Source: Actinomycetota bacterium (lineage in GTDB: Bacteria; Actinomycetota; Thermoleophilia; Solirubrobacterales; 70-9). From it: a DNA stretch of 12,451 nucleotides. The notes beneath the pieces were generated by a model. The model did not search any database. It was not told the DNA's origin and was given only the letters and a program-made list of their open reading frames with translations. Positions within the stretch are counted from its first letter, which is position 1. Every line of letters begins with the position of its first letter. Position numbers and translations under genes: made by a program. Shown here in pieces: positions 6,284 to 12,451 of the stretch. The stretch spans positions 1 to 12,451 of the forward strand of contig JAFDWD010000752.1 in the NCBI GenBank assembly GCA_018268695.1, written 5' to 3'.

Positions 6284-8299
6284 GTGCACCGTCTTCTCAC
6301 CAGATGGCCGTCGCCCGCGATCTTGATCGCTGCGGCCGTGGTGGTGCTCGCGCTGGGTGGCACGGCGCAAGCCGCCTGGCTGCCGACCGAACCGGTAGCC
6401 GCCGAAGGACCCGCCGCGAGCGACGTACAGGTCGCCGTCGACGGCAAGGGCGACGTCTTCGTCGCCTGGGTGGAGGCCAGCCCGGCCCACGCGATCGTCG
6501 TCTCCGAACATCCGGCGGGGGGCACCTGGTCGGCTGCCACGCAGAGGATCCAGGCGACCCAGGACTGCCAGAGCCCCAGCCTCGCGGTCAACGAAGCCGG
6601 CGCCGCGATCCTCGTCGCCGACTGCAAAACCGGCGCCACCCCGATGCGCTATACGACCCGCAGCATCTTCGGCACCTGGTCGGCGCTCTCCTTCGAAGTC
6701 CCCGGCACCGGCTCCGGCAAGCAGCCCCGGGCAGGGATCGACAACGCCGGCAACCTCGCCGTCGCCTGGCAGACGGAAGGCTCGCCGAGCGCCGTCGATG
6801 CCGTCTACGCGCCGGCCGGCAACGCCTTCGGCGCCGTCAAACAGATCAGCACCGCCGGCAAGGTCGCGACCGAACCCAACCTGGCGATGACGTCGACCGG
6901 GGCGGTGGACCTGGTGTGGCTCGAGCAGCGCAAAGAAAACGGCTCGGACCCGGTCGTCCAGGTGATGTTCGACCGCAAGCACGGCAGCTCCGAATGGACC
7001 GCTTCCGGCCACCTGACCAACAACTTCAGCAACAACCCGATCGCCCACGGCGAACCGCAGATCGCGATCAACGGCGAATACCAGATCGTCGGCTGGACGC
7101 AGTCGGCGAGCAGTCAGCAGATGATCGTCCGCAACAGCCACGGCGACTTCGGCGGCTTCTCCGAACCGATCATCGGACCCGAAGAATCGGGGACGATCGA
7201 AAGTCCGAGCGTCGGCATCGACCGCAGCGGCCGGAGCATCGCGACCTGGCGCAGCTTCCCGACCGGGCCGAATCCGATCTCGATCAAGTCGTCCTCGACG
7301 TCGTCTCCGTCCGGGTTCTGGGCGGCTCCGTCGACCGTCGAGGAAAACGTGTACGGCCTCGCGGTGCCTGCCCTCGCCGTAACCCCCACCGGCTACTCGG
7401 CCACCGCCTGGTACGTGGGAGGGGGCGTGATCCACGCGGCGACGCGGCCCGCGGGCGGCGCGTTCGGCTCCCCGGTGACCCTGACGACCCCGGAACAGTT
7501 CGGGTACGAACAACCGGTGATGACGAACGACGGCGAGGACTCGGTGGTCGTCTGGAACACCTCCAACCACCCGGCGGTGGCGGTCGAAGACCGCACCGCC
7601 CCGGCGCTCGCCCCGACGGCGACCGCGGCGACGATCGGCTCGGCGACGAGCTTCACCGCCAACGCGACCGACGCCTGGGGACCGGTCAGCGTCGCCTGGG
7701 ACTTCGGCGACGGCACCACCGCGACCGGCGCCACGGTCGCCCACACCTACGCGAGCGCCGGCACGAAGACGGTGACGGTGACCGCGACCGACGCCGCCGG
7801 CAACGTCGGCACGGCGACGGTCACGGCCGAGGTGACGTCCCCGACGCCCCCGTCGGGAGGAGGCGGCGGCGGATCCTCGCCCTCGCCACCCTCAACCGTG
7901 ACCCCACCCCGCGTGACCCCACCGACGCGCTCGAAGGTGGGCCTGACGGCCGCCGCCGTCGCCCAGCCATGGACGAAGCAGGCGAAGGCGGGTGCGGTGC
8001 GGGTCCGTTGCAAGCTCGACGTCGCCGGCCGATGCGCGGTCGCCGCGACGGTCAGCAAGGCGGTCGCGAAAGGCCTCGGACTGGCGGTCCCCAAAGGCAA
8101 GAAGCCGCTGCGGGTGGGTAGCGGCAAGCTCTCCGCGAAGGCCAACCGCTTCGCCGTGGTCAAGGTGAAGCTGACCGCGAAGGCCCTCGCCGCGATCGCC
8201 GCCTCGCCGAAACCGGTATCCCTGGCACTCGCGGTCACCGCGACGGCCCCCGACCGCGATCCGGCGAGCCGCCCCCTGCGCCTCACTCTCCACCCATAG
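6284..8299 (+). CDS. Secreted protein with eight propeller-like repeats, PKD domain and C-terminal Cys-paired domain
   Basis: A 671-residue exported protein, probably a cell-surface or extracellular binding protein; ligand and function are unknown. Seen: a signal peptide (hydrophobic 11-27, likely cleavage after TAQA at 30). Eight units of about 50 residues follow, with the pattern P-x2-A-x4-G-x5-W, each ending at Trp62, 162, 212, 271, 322, 376 or 424 (unit 2 has Cys114 instead of Trp). Each unit continues with a second motif such as GTWSA, GAFGAV or GFWAAP. This suggests a beta-propeller. A PKD domain spans about 440-517, with the hallmark WDFGDGT at 472-478. A Gly-rich then VTPP-repeat linker runs from 520 to 549. 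The final domain (550-671) contains Cys576 and Cys584 and resembles C-terminal domains common in Solirubrobacterales exported proteins. Start: GTG at 6284, without a clear Shine-Dalgarno sequence. No enzyme motif or sortase signal is seen. Confidence 0.85.
   Translation: MHRLLTRWPSPAILIAAAVVVLALGGTAQAAWLPTEPVAAEGPAASDVQVAVDGKGDVFVAWVEASPAHAIVVSEHPAGGTWSAATQRIQATQDCQSPSLAVNEAGAAILVADCKTGATPMRYTTRSIFGTWSALSFEVPGTGSGKQPRAGIDNAGNLAVAWQTEGSPSAVDAVYAPAGNAFGAVKQISTAGKVATEPNLAMTSTGAVDLVWLEQRKENGSDPVVQVMFDRKHGSSEWTASGHLTNNFSNNPIAHGEPQIAINGEYQIVGWTQSASSQQMIVRNSHGDFGGFSEPIIGPEESGTIESPSVGIDRSGRSIATWRSFPTGPNPISIKSSSTSSPSGFWAAPSTVEENVYGLAVPALAVTPTGYSATAWYVGGGVIHAATRPAGGAFGSPVTLTTPEQFGYEQPVMTNDGEDSVVVWNTSNHPAVAVEDRTAPALAPTATAATIGSATSFTANATDAWGPVSVAWDFGDGTTATGATVAHTYASAGTKTVTVTATDAAGNVGTATVTAEVTSPTPPSGGGGGGSSPSPPSTVTPPRVTPPTRSKVGLTAAAVAQPWTKQAKAGAVRVRCKLDVAGRCAVAATVSKAVAKGLGLAVPKGKKPLRVGSGKLSAKANRFAVVKVKLTAKALAAIAASPKPVSLALAVTATAPDRDPASRPLRLTLHP
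7898..7923 (+). repeat. Short direct repeat in the interdomain linker
   Basis: The 11-mer GTGACCCCACC occurs twice with a period of 15 bases and encodes VTPP-R-VTPP in the linker between the PKD and C-terminal domains. It is a small in-frame tandem unit that could expand or contract without breaking the gene. Confidence 0.8.
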
Positions 8300-8360
8300 G
8301 CGTCCCGCATGCGATCGGCCCGGCGCGCCGAGGCCGCCTGCGAGTTCGAGGTCGTCCCGG

Positions 8361-8366
8361 TAAATT
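8361..8366 (+). promoter_or_regulatory. Likely -10 element of the tRNA-Thr promoter
   Basis: TAAATT at 8361-8366 is the only AT-rich hexamer in the 77-base gap and lies 10 bases before the mature tRNA 5' end, a typical position for a tRNA promoter. A convincing -35 element is not seen; the sequence 17 bases upstream is CTGCGA. Confidence 0.45.
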
Positions 8367-8376
8367 GGACCCTCGC

Positions 8377-8449
8377 GCCGGCGTAGCTCAGTTGGTAGAG
8401 CACTTCATTCGTAATGAAGGGGTCATCGGTTCAAGTCCGATCGTCGGCT
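8377..8449 (+). tRNA. tRNA-Thr (anticodon CGT)
   Basis: A complete cloverleaf of 73 bases. The acceptor stem pairs GCCGGCG (8377-8383) with CGTCGGC (8442-8448), including one G-T wobble. The D arm is GCTC/GAGC around AGTTGGTA. The anticodon stem pairs CTTCA with TGAAG around loop TTCGTAA, giving anticodon CGT at 8410-8412, which reads threonine codon ACG. The variable loop is GGGTC. The T arm pairs ATCGG with CCGAT around TTCAAGT. The discriminator base is T at 8449, and CCA is not encoded. No terminator hairpin is evident just downstream. It marks the boundary between the GC-richer left part and the less GC-rich right part of the window. Confidence 0.97.
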
Positions 8450-8515
8450 CTCCCCCGCTCAGCAATATGACCCGAAGGGTCGGATTGCCGGTATCCACGA
8501 CCACATTCAAAGGCC

Positions 8516-8521
8516 TAGAAT
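8516..8521 (+). promoter_or_regulatory. Candidate -10 element for the secreted-protein operon
   Basis: TAGAAT at 8516-8521 matches the sigma70-type -10 consensus at five of six positions and ends 9 bases before ATG 8531. Transcription would begin at or within a few bases of the start codon, giving a leaderless or nearly leaderless mRNA. This fits the absence of a Shine-Dalgarno sequence there. No good -35 is visible at 17-18 bases. Confidence 0.42.
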
Positions 8522-8530
8522 GCTCGGCCG

Positions 8531-9469
8531 ATGATGCGGTGGGGGCGGCAAATTCGGATCTGCGCGGGCGCCATGCTGGTGATCGTCGGGGCCGTGTTGT
8601 CGCCGCCGGCTCTGGCCGCGGGACGATCCCACCCGGGCGCGCCCGTGAACGCCCAGCTCTTCGCCAAGGCGTCTGACGGTTATGAGGCCAACCTCGACTC
8701 CGAAGGCGACAAACTGCGCCTGAGCTTTTCCCGTGGATTGTTTCCCGCGCTGATCTACACGTTCCACGGCAAGGTCACGAGCGACGGGATCGAGGCCAGG
8801 ATCGCGGGCCTCGGCGACATCGACCTTCAGTTCATACCCACGCCCGGGAAGATCAGGAAGATTCGCCAGCCGAGCCGGTGTGGCAACGGAACGGCGCGAG
8901 CAACCAAAGGTCACTTCGTCGGGAGCATTGATTTCCACGCCGAACTCGGGGCCGTGAAGCTCGACATCTCACGGGCCGAAGGATGGGTCACCACTCCCGG
9001 CTGGCACTGCCCGGCCACGCGCTTCAAGGATTTCCTGGAATCCCAACCGCCCGGGAGAACCCTCACCGTGCTCAAGGCCGAAGAAACGAAGCGACAGCTG
9101 GGATTCAGTGCCTTCACTGCTACGGATAGCGAACATCCGCAACCCATCGGAGCCGACATCAGCGCAGCGATGGTGACCCGACGGGGCCCGGTGACCGTCG
9201 ACCATCTCGCCGTACAACTCGCGACCAACGTCTTCAGCTTCGACAGCGAACTGACGGGCGCGAGCATCACGGCGCCCAAGCCCTTTCTGGGTCACGCCAC
9301 CTACTGCGGATCCTGTGCCCCGGGATCACAATGGACCGGGGATCTCAGGGTCTCGCTGCCTGGCATCCCCGGCAAGGTGGCGCTAGCCGGGTCGGCCTTC
9401 GAAGCGACCCTGAACCAGTTCGAATCTGGCGCGGGAAGTGCCGGATCAGGGGAAGCCGGAGCCGGGTGA
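8531..9469 (+). CDS. Secreted protein of unknown function with four cysteines
   Basis: I do not recognise a named family in this 312-residue product. Seen: a signal peptide with basic start, hydrophobic core 11-23 and likely cleavage after ALA or ALAA near 29-30. A mature region follows with alternating hydrophobic and polar residues suggesting beta-structure. Cysteines lie at 117 (SRCGNG), 160 (WHCPATRF), 259 and 262 (YCGSC). The tail from about 298 is Gly/Ser/Ala/Glu-rich low complexity. No lipobox, membrane anchor after the signal, or catalytic motif is apparent. ATG 8531 is followed directly by a second ATG at 8534; either could be used. Its stop overlaps the start of the solute-binding-protein gene by four bases (GTGA), so the two products are probably made together. 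It may be an accessory surface protein, but this is a guess from context. Confidence 0.7.
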   Translation: MMRWGRQIRICAGAMLVIVGAVLSPPALAAGRSHPGAPVNAQLFAKASDGYEANLDSEGDKLRLSFSRGLFPALIYTFHGKVTSDGIEARIAGLGDIDLQFIPTPGKIRKIRQPSRCGNGTARATKGHFVGSIDFHAELGAVKLDISRAEGWVTTPGWHCPATRFKDFLESQPPGRTLTVLKAEETKRQLGFSAFTATDSEHPQPIGADISAAMVTRRGPVTVDHLAVQLATNVFSFDSELTGASITAPKPFLGHATYCGSCAPGSQWTGDLRVSLPGIPGKVALAGSAFEATLNQFESGAGSAGSGEAGAG

Positions 9470-11253
9470 AGGAGTCCTTCGATCCGCCGGCGATGCCGAC
9501 CTCCCGACCGACCGCCTTCAGGCCGTCGTGCTCATGTCACCGGCCGCTCTCAAGGAGCGGTTCCGCTCGGCCGGCCCGGACGGGATATTGGCTCGGCGTC
9601 GTTATCGCGTCCGTCGTCCTATTGATCACCGGACCGGCTGCAGACGCGGCCGGAAAGCCATCCCAGAGGCGTCAGCAGGAGCCGGGCACGCCCGCCCTGT
9701 CAACGGTCACCGGGGCCTACACCTGGCGCCCCGACCTCGACCCCCAGGTGGCCTGGAGCAATTACAGCCTCGACGTGATCTACGACACCTACATTCCGCT
9801 GCTCACCTACAGGCACGCGGGCGGGAAGACAGGAAGCGAGGTCATCCCGGGACTCGCCCGGGGCCTGCCGCTGGTCACCGACCAGGGTCGCACCTACACG
9901 CTCCACCTGCGCAGGGGACTCCGCTACTCCGACGGCGAGCCCGTCAGAGCCTCGGATTTCAAGTTCGCGGTCGAAAGGATGTTCCGGATCGAATTCGGCG
10001 GTGCGTTCTACGGCCCCGGACGCTTCTTTGACGACATCCTCGGCGCCACGAGGTTCGAGAGGACCGGCCGTGGCGACATCCCAGGGATCGTCACCGACGA
10101 CCGTACGGGGAAGATCGTGATCCGTCTCGTCCGGCCGGAACGGTCCTTCTCGCGCAAGCTGGCGATGACGTTCACGGCGCCGGTGCCACCCGGCACGCCG
10201 ATCCACAATCAAACCTTCGATCCGCCTCCGGCGACCGGCCCCTACGTCATCACTCGGTCAACTCGCCGCGGCTGGACCTACCAGCGCAATCCCGAGTGGC
10301 GCTCACACGACCACCCGATCATGCCGCTGGTCCCGAGCGGCCATGTTGACACGATCAAGATCAGGATTGTTCGCAGTTGGGTGAAGGCGATCAGGGAGGT
10401 CGAACGCGGGAGGCTCGACTGGATATCGGAAGAACTGCCCGGTCCCACCTACCTCTCCCTGCGACATCGGTTTCCGACTCGCGTCCGCCTCGAGCCTACC
10501 CTCGGAACCGAATACTTCTGGCTCGACACCTCGAAGCCACCGTTCGACGACATCCGGGTCCGCCGCGCGGTCAACTACGCCGTCGACCGGAACGTCCTCA
10601 GTCGCCTCTCCGGCAACCAGATATCACCGACGCAGCAGATCCTTCCACCCGACCTACCGGGGTACGACAAGTCCTCCCTATATCCCCACGATATGGCCAA
10701 AGCGCGGCAATTGATCGCCGCCGCGAAACCGTCGGTCCGCGATATCACCCTCTGGACCTACGGGGAACCAGGTGATCTCACGCCGGTCGAGTTCAACGTC
10801 TACTTCGCCGCGGTTCTCCACGAACTCGGGTTCACCGTCCACCTGAAGGTGTTCAAACCGGCACGCTATTTCGCCTTGCTCGAAGGCCCCGGACAGGGTA
10901 GTCCCGACGCTGGGCTGAGTGGTTACTTCGCCAATTACCCGGATCCGGATGACTTCTTCCGCGAAACCCTCGGCTCCCGGGTCACGCGCTACTACAACCA
11001 AAACCTGTCGCAGTTCTTCGTCCCCAGCCTCGAGCAGGAGATCAACCGCCTCGTGACGGTGTCTGCGCCGAACATACGAGAGGCGGGCTATGCCCAGCTC
11101 GATCGCAGCTATATGCGCCTCGCCCCGTGGGTTCCGATCGGCAACAACCTCGTGCCCGTTTTCGTCTCGGGACGAATCGACGTCGGCAAGGTGGTTTCGA
11201 ACCCGAGCTTCGGAGTCGATCTCGCCTCTCTTCGCATCAGCGGGTCTCGCTGA
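9466..11253 (+). CDS. ABC-type extracellular solute-binding protein, family 5 (peptide/nickel/opine class)
   Basis: Family 5 solute-binding proteins capture peptides, nickel chelates or similar ligands outside the membrane and deliver them to a Dpp/Opp-type ABC permease. Seen in 595 residues: an Arg/Ser-rich N-terminal extension, a hydrophobic segment at about 42-58 (WLGVVIASVVLLITG), then the family 5 core. The hallmark stretch includes TYTLHLRRGLRYSDGEPV and ASDFKFAVERM. Later come RRAVNYAVDRNVL and a C-terminal region ending VDLASLRI. There is no lipobox cysteine after the hydrophobic segment, so it is released or held by an uncleaved N-terminal anchor. Start: GTG at 9466 overlaps the upstream TGA and has GGAG 4 bases upstream; ATG 9493 is the alternative. 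The long N-region makes the start uncertain. No permease or ATPase gene is seen nearby. The gene uses more A/T at third positions than the left part of the window. Confidence 0.88.
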   Translation: MKESFDPPAMPTSRPTAFRPSCSCHRPLSRSGSARPARTGYWLGVVIASVVLLITGPAADAAGKPSQRRQQEPGTPALSTVTGAYTWRPDLDPQVAWSNYSLDVIYDTYIPLLTYRHAGGKTGSEVIPGLARGLPLVTDQGRTYTLHLRRGLRYSDGEPVRASDFKFAVERMFRIEFGGAFYGPGRFFDDILGATRFERTGRGDIPGIVTDDRTGKIVIRLVRPERSFSRKLAMTFTAPVPPGTPIHNQTFDPPPATGPYVITRSTRRGWTYQRNPEWRSHDHPIMPLVPSGHVDTIKIRIVRSWVKAIREVERGRLDWISEELPGPTYLSLRHRFPTRVRLEPTLGTEYFWLDTSKPPFDDIRVRRAVNYAVDRNVLSRLSGNQISPTQQILPPDLPGYDKSSLYPHDMAKARQLIAAAKPSVRDITLWTYGEPGDLTPVEFNVYFAAVLHELGFTVHLKVFKPARYFALLEGPGQGSPDAGLSGYFANYPDPDDFFRETLGSRVTRYYNQNLSQFFVPSLEQEINRLVTVSAPNIREAGYAQLDRSYMRLAPWVPIGNNLVPVFVSGRIDVGKVVSNPSFGVDLASLRISGSR

Positions 11254-11265
11254 AGGCGAGTCTCA

Positions 11266-11774
11266 TTGAGACTTCTTGGCGATCGCCATTCGACGCCCCG
11301 ACTGAAGCCGGGCATCACCTACACCCGGCTCGTCATCTTCCTGGTCGTGGTCGCGGTGCTGGCTGTGGTCACCCACCACTTCGTCGAAGGGTCCTATCCG
11401 CCGATTGGCGATTGTGGGACCAAGGAAATCGACACCGGCCGACACAAGGAAGGGACCTGCACGGAGGAGGGGACCACGATCGTCGTCGTCAACAAAGGCG
11501 GCGCGCTGAAACTGGCATCGTTAGAAGCGAGGCCGAGGCCGTCGAAGCTGAGGAGGACTACGAACCACACTCCTTCCTGGCCCGCGGTCGAACCATCCCG
11601 CCGGATGGCACCGAGACCGGGACCGTGATCTTCTCCGTCTCGATAAAAGGGGCCGCACTCCTCTCCACGGCGGGAAACCTCGACGCGGTGAGCCTCGGCA
11701 CCTCCGTCTCGCCATACGAACCGGAAGCGCTCTTCACCGAGTCCGAATACGGCGTGATCCGCACCAACCAGTAG
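11266..11774 (+). pseudogene. Membrane-anchored DUF4352-like protein, frameshifted (probably with an internal deletion)
   Basis: A single-pass membrane protein with a DUF4352-like (telokin-like, Ig-type) extracytoplasmic domain appears to be broken here. Seen: frame 1 from TTG 11266 gives a basic start, a membrane helix at about 21-37, Cys50 and Cys65, then VVVNKGGALKLASLEAR (to 11532). It continues as an unrelated Arg/Pro-rich tail. Frame 2 picks up from about 11529 as EAEAVEAEEDYEPHSFLARG and runs to TAG at 11772-11774 (ending EFGVIRT-like EYGVIRTNQ). Relatives I recall have about 40-50 residues between these parts, so a non-multiple-of-three deletion is more likely than a single lost base. 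A short tandem GAGGCC repeat at 11529-11540 lies at the junction. The TTG start has AAGG 9 bases upstream and lies 12 bases after the solute-binding-protein stop, so it is the third gene of that operon. Assembly error is a real alternative. Confidence 0.65.
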
Positions 11775-11804
11775 GACCGGCGAGAGCCAGAGGTTCTCTC
11801 GGTC
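11775..11804 (+). terminator. Possible terminator hairpin after the secreted-protein operon
   Basis: GACC (11775-11778) can pair with GGTC (11801-11804), and GAGAG (11782-11786) with CTCTC (11796-11800). This gives nine pairs with a three-base bulge and a nine-base loop directly after the stop codon. No T-run follows, so intrinsic termination is uncertain. It may only end or stabilise the mRNA. Confidence 0.35.
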
Positions 11805-11895
11805 ACTGCGGAGGCGGCTTCGGTTCTTGGCGCGGGGACCAGGCAATTCCGTCGAGAAGCTGCCCGAAGATAAGGTTGTCCACGAAGACGCGAAC

Positions 11896-11903
11896 GGGAG
11901 GGG
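11896..11903 (+). promoter_or_regulatory. Shine-Dalgarno sequence (GGGAGGGG) selecting GTG 11907
   Basis: The GGAGG core at 11897-11901 is 5 bases from GTG 11907 but 17 bases from ATG 11919, so the GTG is the favoured start. The ATG at 11905 in another frame opens only a five-codon reading frame. A TAAGGT at 11871-11876 is a weak -10 candidate; the rest of the gap from 11805 shows nothing clear. Confidence 0.5.
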
Positions 11904-11906
11904 AAT

Positions 11907-12451
11907 GTGGGGCGGCAGATGAACGCGAGAGGTCAGGTCCTCATGGCGGTCGGCGGCCTTCTGGGGGCGCTGATCATGCTGGCGGCGCCCAGTGTCGCGG
12001 CCGGCGCCAAATCGATCGCGGGCACCACGCTCACCTACCGGGAGACATCTGACGGTCAACGGTCGGCTCAGGTCATCGCCCGGACGGACGACGGGCGGGT
12101 CGCAGTCTTCCAGTTATCGGACCAGGTCGTGTACGTCCAGTACGACGGAGCCAAGTATTGGTTCTGTAAGAGGGGGAAGAAGTGCCGAGTCGCGGCGCAG
12201 GGGGCCAAGGCAAAGAAGACCGCCGAATACATCTCCGACAGCTTCTTCAAGCCGAACAGCCCGTCCGGCTTGGCCGCGGTCTTCATGACGAAACCCCGGG
12301 CGGCGGGTGCCAAGACGATCGCCGGGGTCGTCTCGGACTGCAAGGTGAGTCCCGTGCTGCTCGAACCGAAGAAGACCGCCACCCTCTGTACGGCCAGGAA
12401 GGGAGGCTTTCTCACCCTGCTCAAGACCAGCGGCGAAACCTACCGGCTTGG
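11907..12451 (+). CDS. Secreted protein of unknown function (N-terminal part; runs off the window)
   Basis: An open frame of 181 codons without a stop at the window edge. Seen: a signal peptide (hydrophobic 11-27, likely cleavage after SVAA at 32). A mature region follows with many Lys residues and four cysteines at 87 (YWFCKRG), 93 (KKCRV), 145 (SDCKV) and 161 (TLCTAR), which could form two disulfides. The repeated TSDGQRS/TSGETYR style and alternating pattern suggest beta-strands. A LolA/LppX-like or DUF4412-like lipid-binding fold is possible but not demonstrated. Start: GTG 11907, chosen by the GGAGG spacing; ATG 11919 is the alternative. It is separated from the upstream operon by 132 bases containing a possible hairpin, so it probably has its own promoter. 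The length and C-terminus cannot be judged. Confidence 0.7.
   Translation, partial: MGRQMNARGQVLMAVGGLLGALIMLAAPSVAAGAKSIAGTTLTYRETSDGQRSAQVIARTDDGRVAVFQLSDQVVYVQYDGAKYWFCKRGKKCRVAAQGAKAKKTAEYISDSFFKPNSPSGLAAVFMTKPRAAGAKTIAGVVSDCKVSPVLLEPKKTATLCTARKGGFLTLLKTSGETYRL

Noticed and set aside
6053..7744. A 563-codon open frame on the minus strand
   Set aside because: Its product is Arg/Gly/Asp-rich and low in structure, and it lies antisense to the propeller protein, whose frame has clear domains and a signal peptide. Such open antisense frames are expected in very GC-rich DNA.
6073..8121. A 682-codon open frame on the plus strand overlapping the propeller gene
   Set aside because: Its product is Arg/Asp/Gly-rich and repetitive, and it crosses the divergent promoter region and the start of the channel gene. 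The overlapping frame has the real signal peptide, WDFGDG motif and repeats.
8321..8330. CGGCGCGCCG palindrome after the propeller gene, considered as a terminator
   Set aside because: It is a perfect short palindrome with no loop and no T-run, of a kind that occurs by chance in GC-rich DNA. It is not strong enough to call a terminator.
8365..8676. A plus-strand open frame containing VAQLVEHFIRNEGVIGSSPIV
   Set aside because: This is the well-known translation artefact of a tRNA gene; the sequence lies on tRNA-Thr.
9526..9610. A possible frameshift at the N-terminus of the solute-binding protein, suggested by the Arg/Ser-rich extension and an alternative frame reading MSPAALKERFRSAG
   Set aside because: The GTG 9466 frame is continuous into the membrane segment and couples neatly to the upstream stop. 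The alternative peptide has no supporting Shine-Dalgarno sequence or continuation.

Overview
The window is high-GC DNA. Its genes point to an actinobacterium of the class Thermoleophilia, probably Solirubrobacterales. The evidence is indirect: a family 5 uracil-DNA glycosylase, many secreted proteins and lipoproteins of lineage-restricted type, and a beta-propeller/PKD protein ending in a Cys-paired C-terminal domain I associate with that order. There is no rRNA or other marker, so the assignment is an inference.

Left part (1-3206, minus strand). Three genes read leftward: a ferritin-like lipoprotein, a large MMPL/RND-type membrane exporter, and the start of pgsA (phosphatidylglycerophosphate synthase), which runs off the window. 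The exporter gene is interrupted by a frameshift near 1553-1564. Its stop and the pgsA start are only six bases apart.

Middle (3224-8299). Diverging from the lipoprotein is a family 5 uracil-DNA glycosylase. Next comes a two-gene unit: an E1-like (ThiF/MoeB/MccB type) adenylating enzyme with an N-terminal PqqD/RRE-like winged-helix region, then a small six-cysteine lipoprotein. This unit is the most intriguing part of the window, because it resembles a RiPP- or microcin-type modification enzyme with no recognisable precursor nearby. A TMEM175-type potassium channel gene converges on it, the two stop codons sharing one CTAG. Diverging from the channel gene is a secreted protein with eight propeller-like repeats, a PKD domain, a Gly/Pro linker and a C-terminal domain.

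Right part (8361-12451). A tRNA-Thr(CGT) is followed by a visibly less GC-rich run of exported proteins in one likely operon: an unknown four-cysteine secreted protein, an orphan family 5 extracellular solute-binding protein (coupled through a GTGA overlap), and a membrane-anchored DUF4352-like protein broken by a frameshift or internal deletion. A weak hairpin follows, then the start of another secreted four-cysteine protein that leaves the window. No transposase, integrase, CRISPR array or phage gene was seen. Several start sites lie close downstream of -10-like hexamers, which would fit leaderless or nearly leaderless transcripts.
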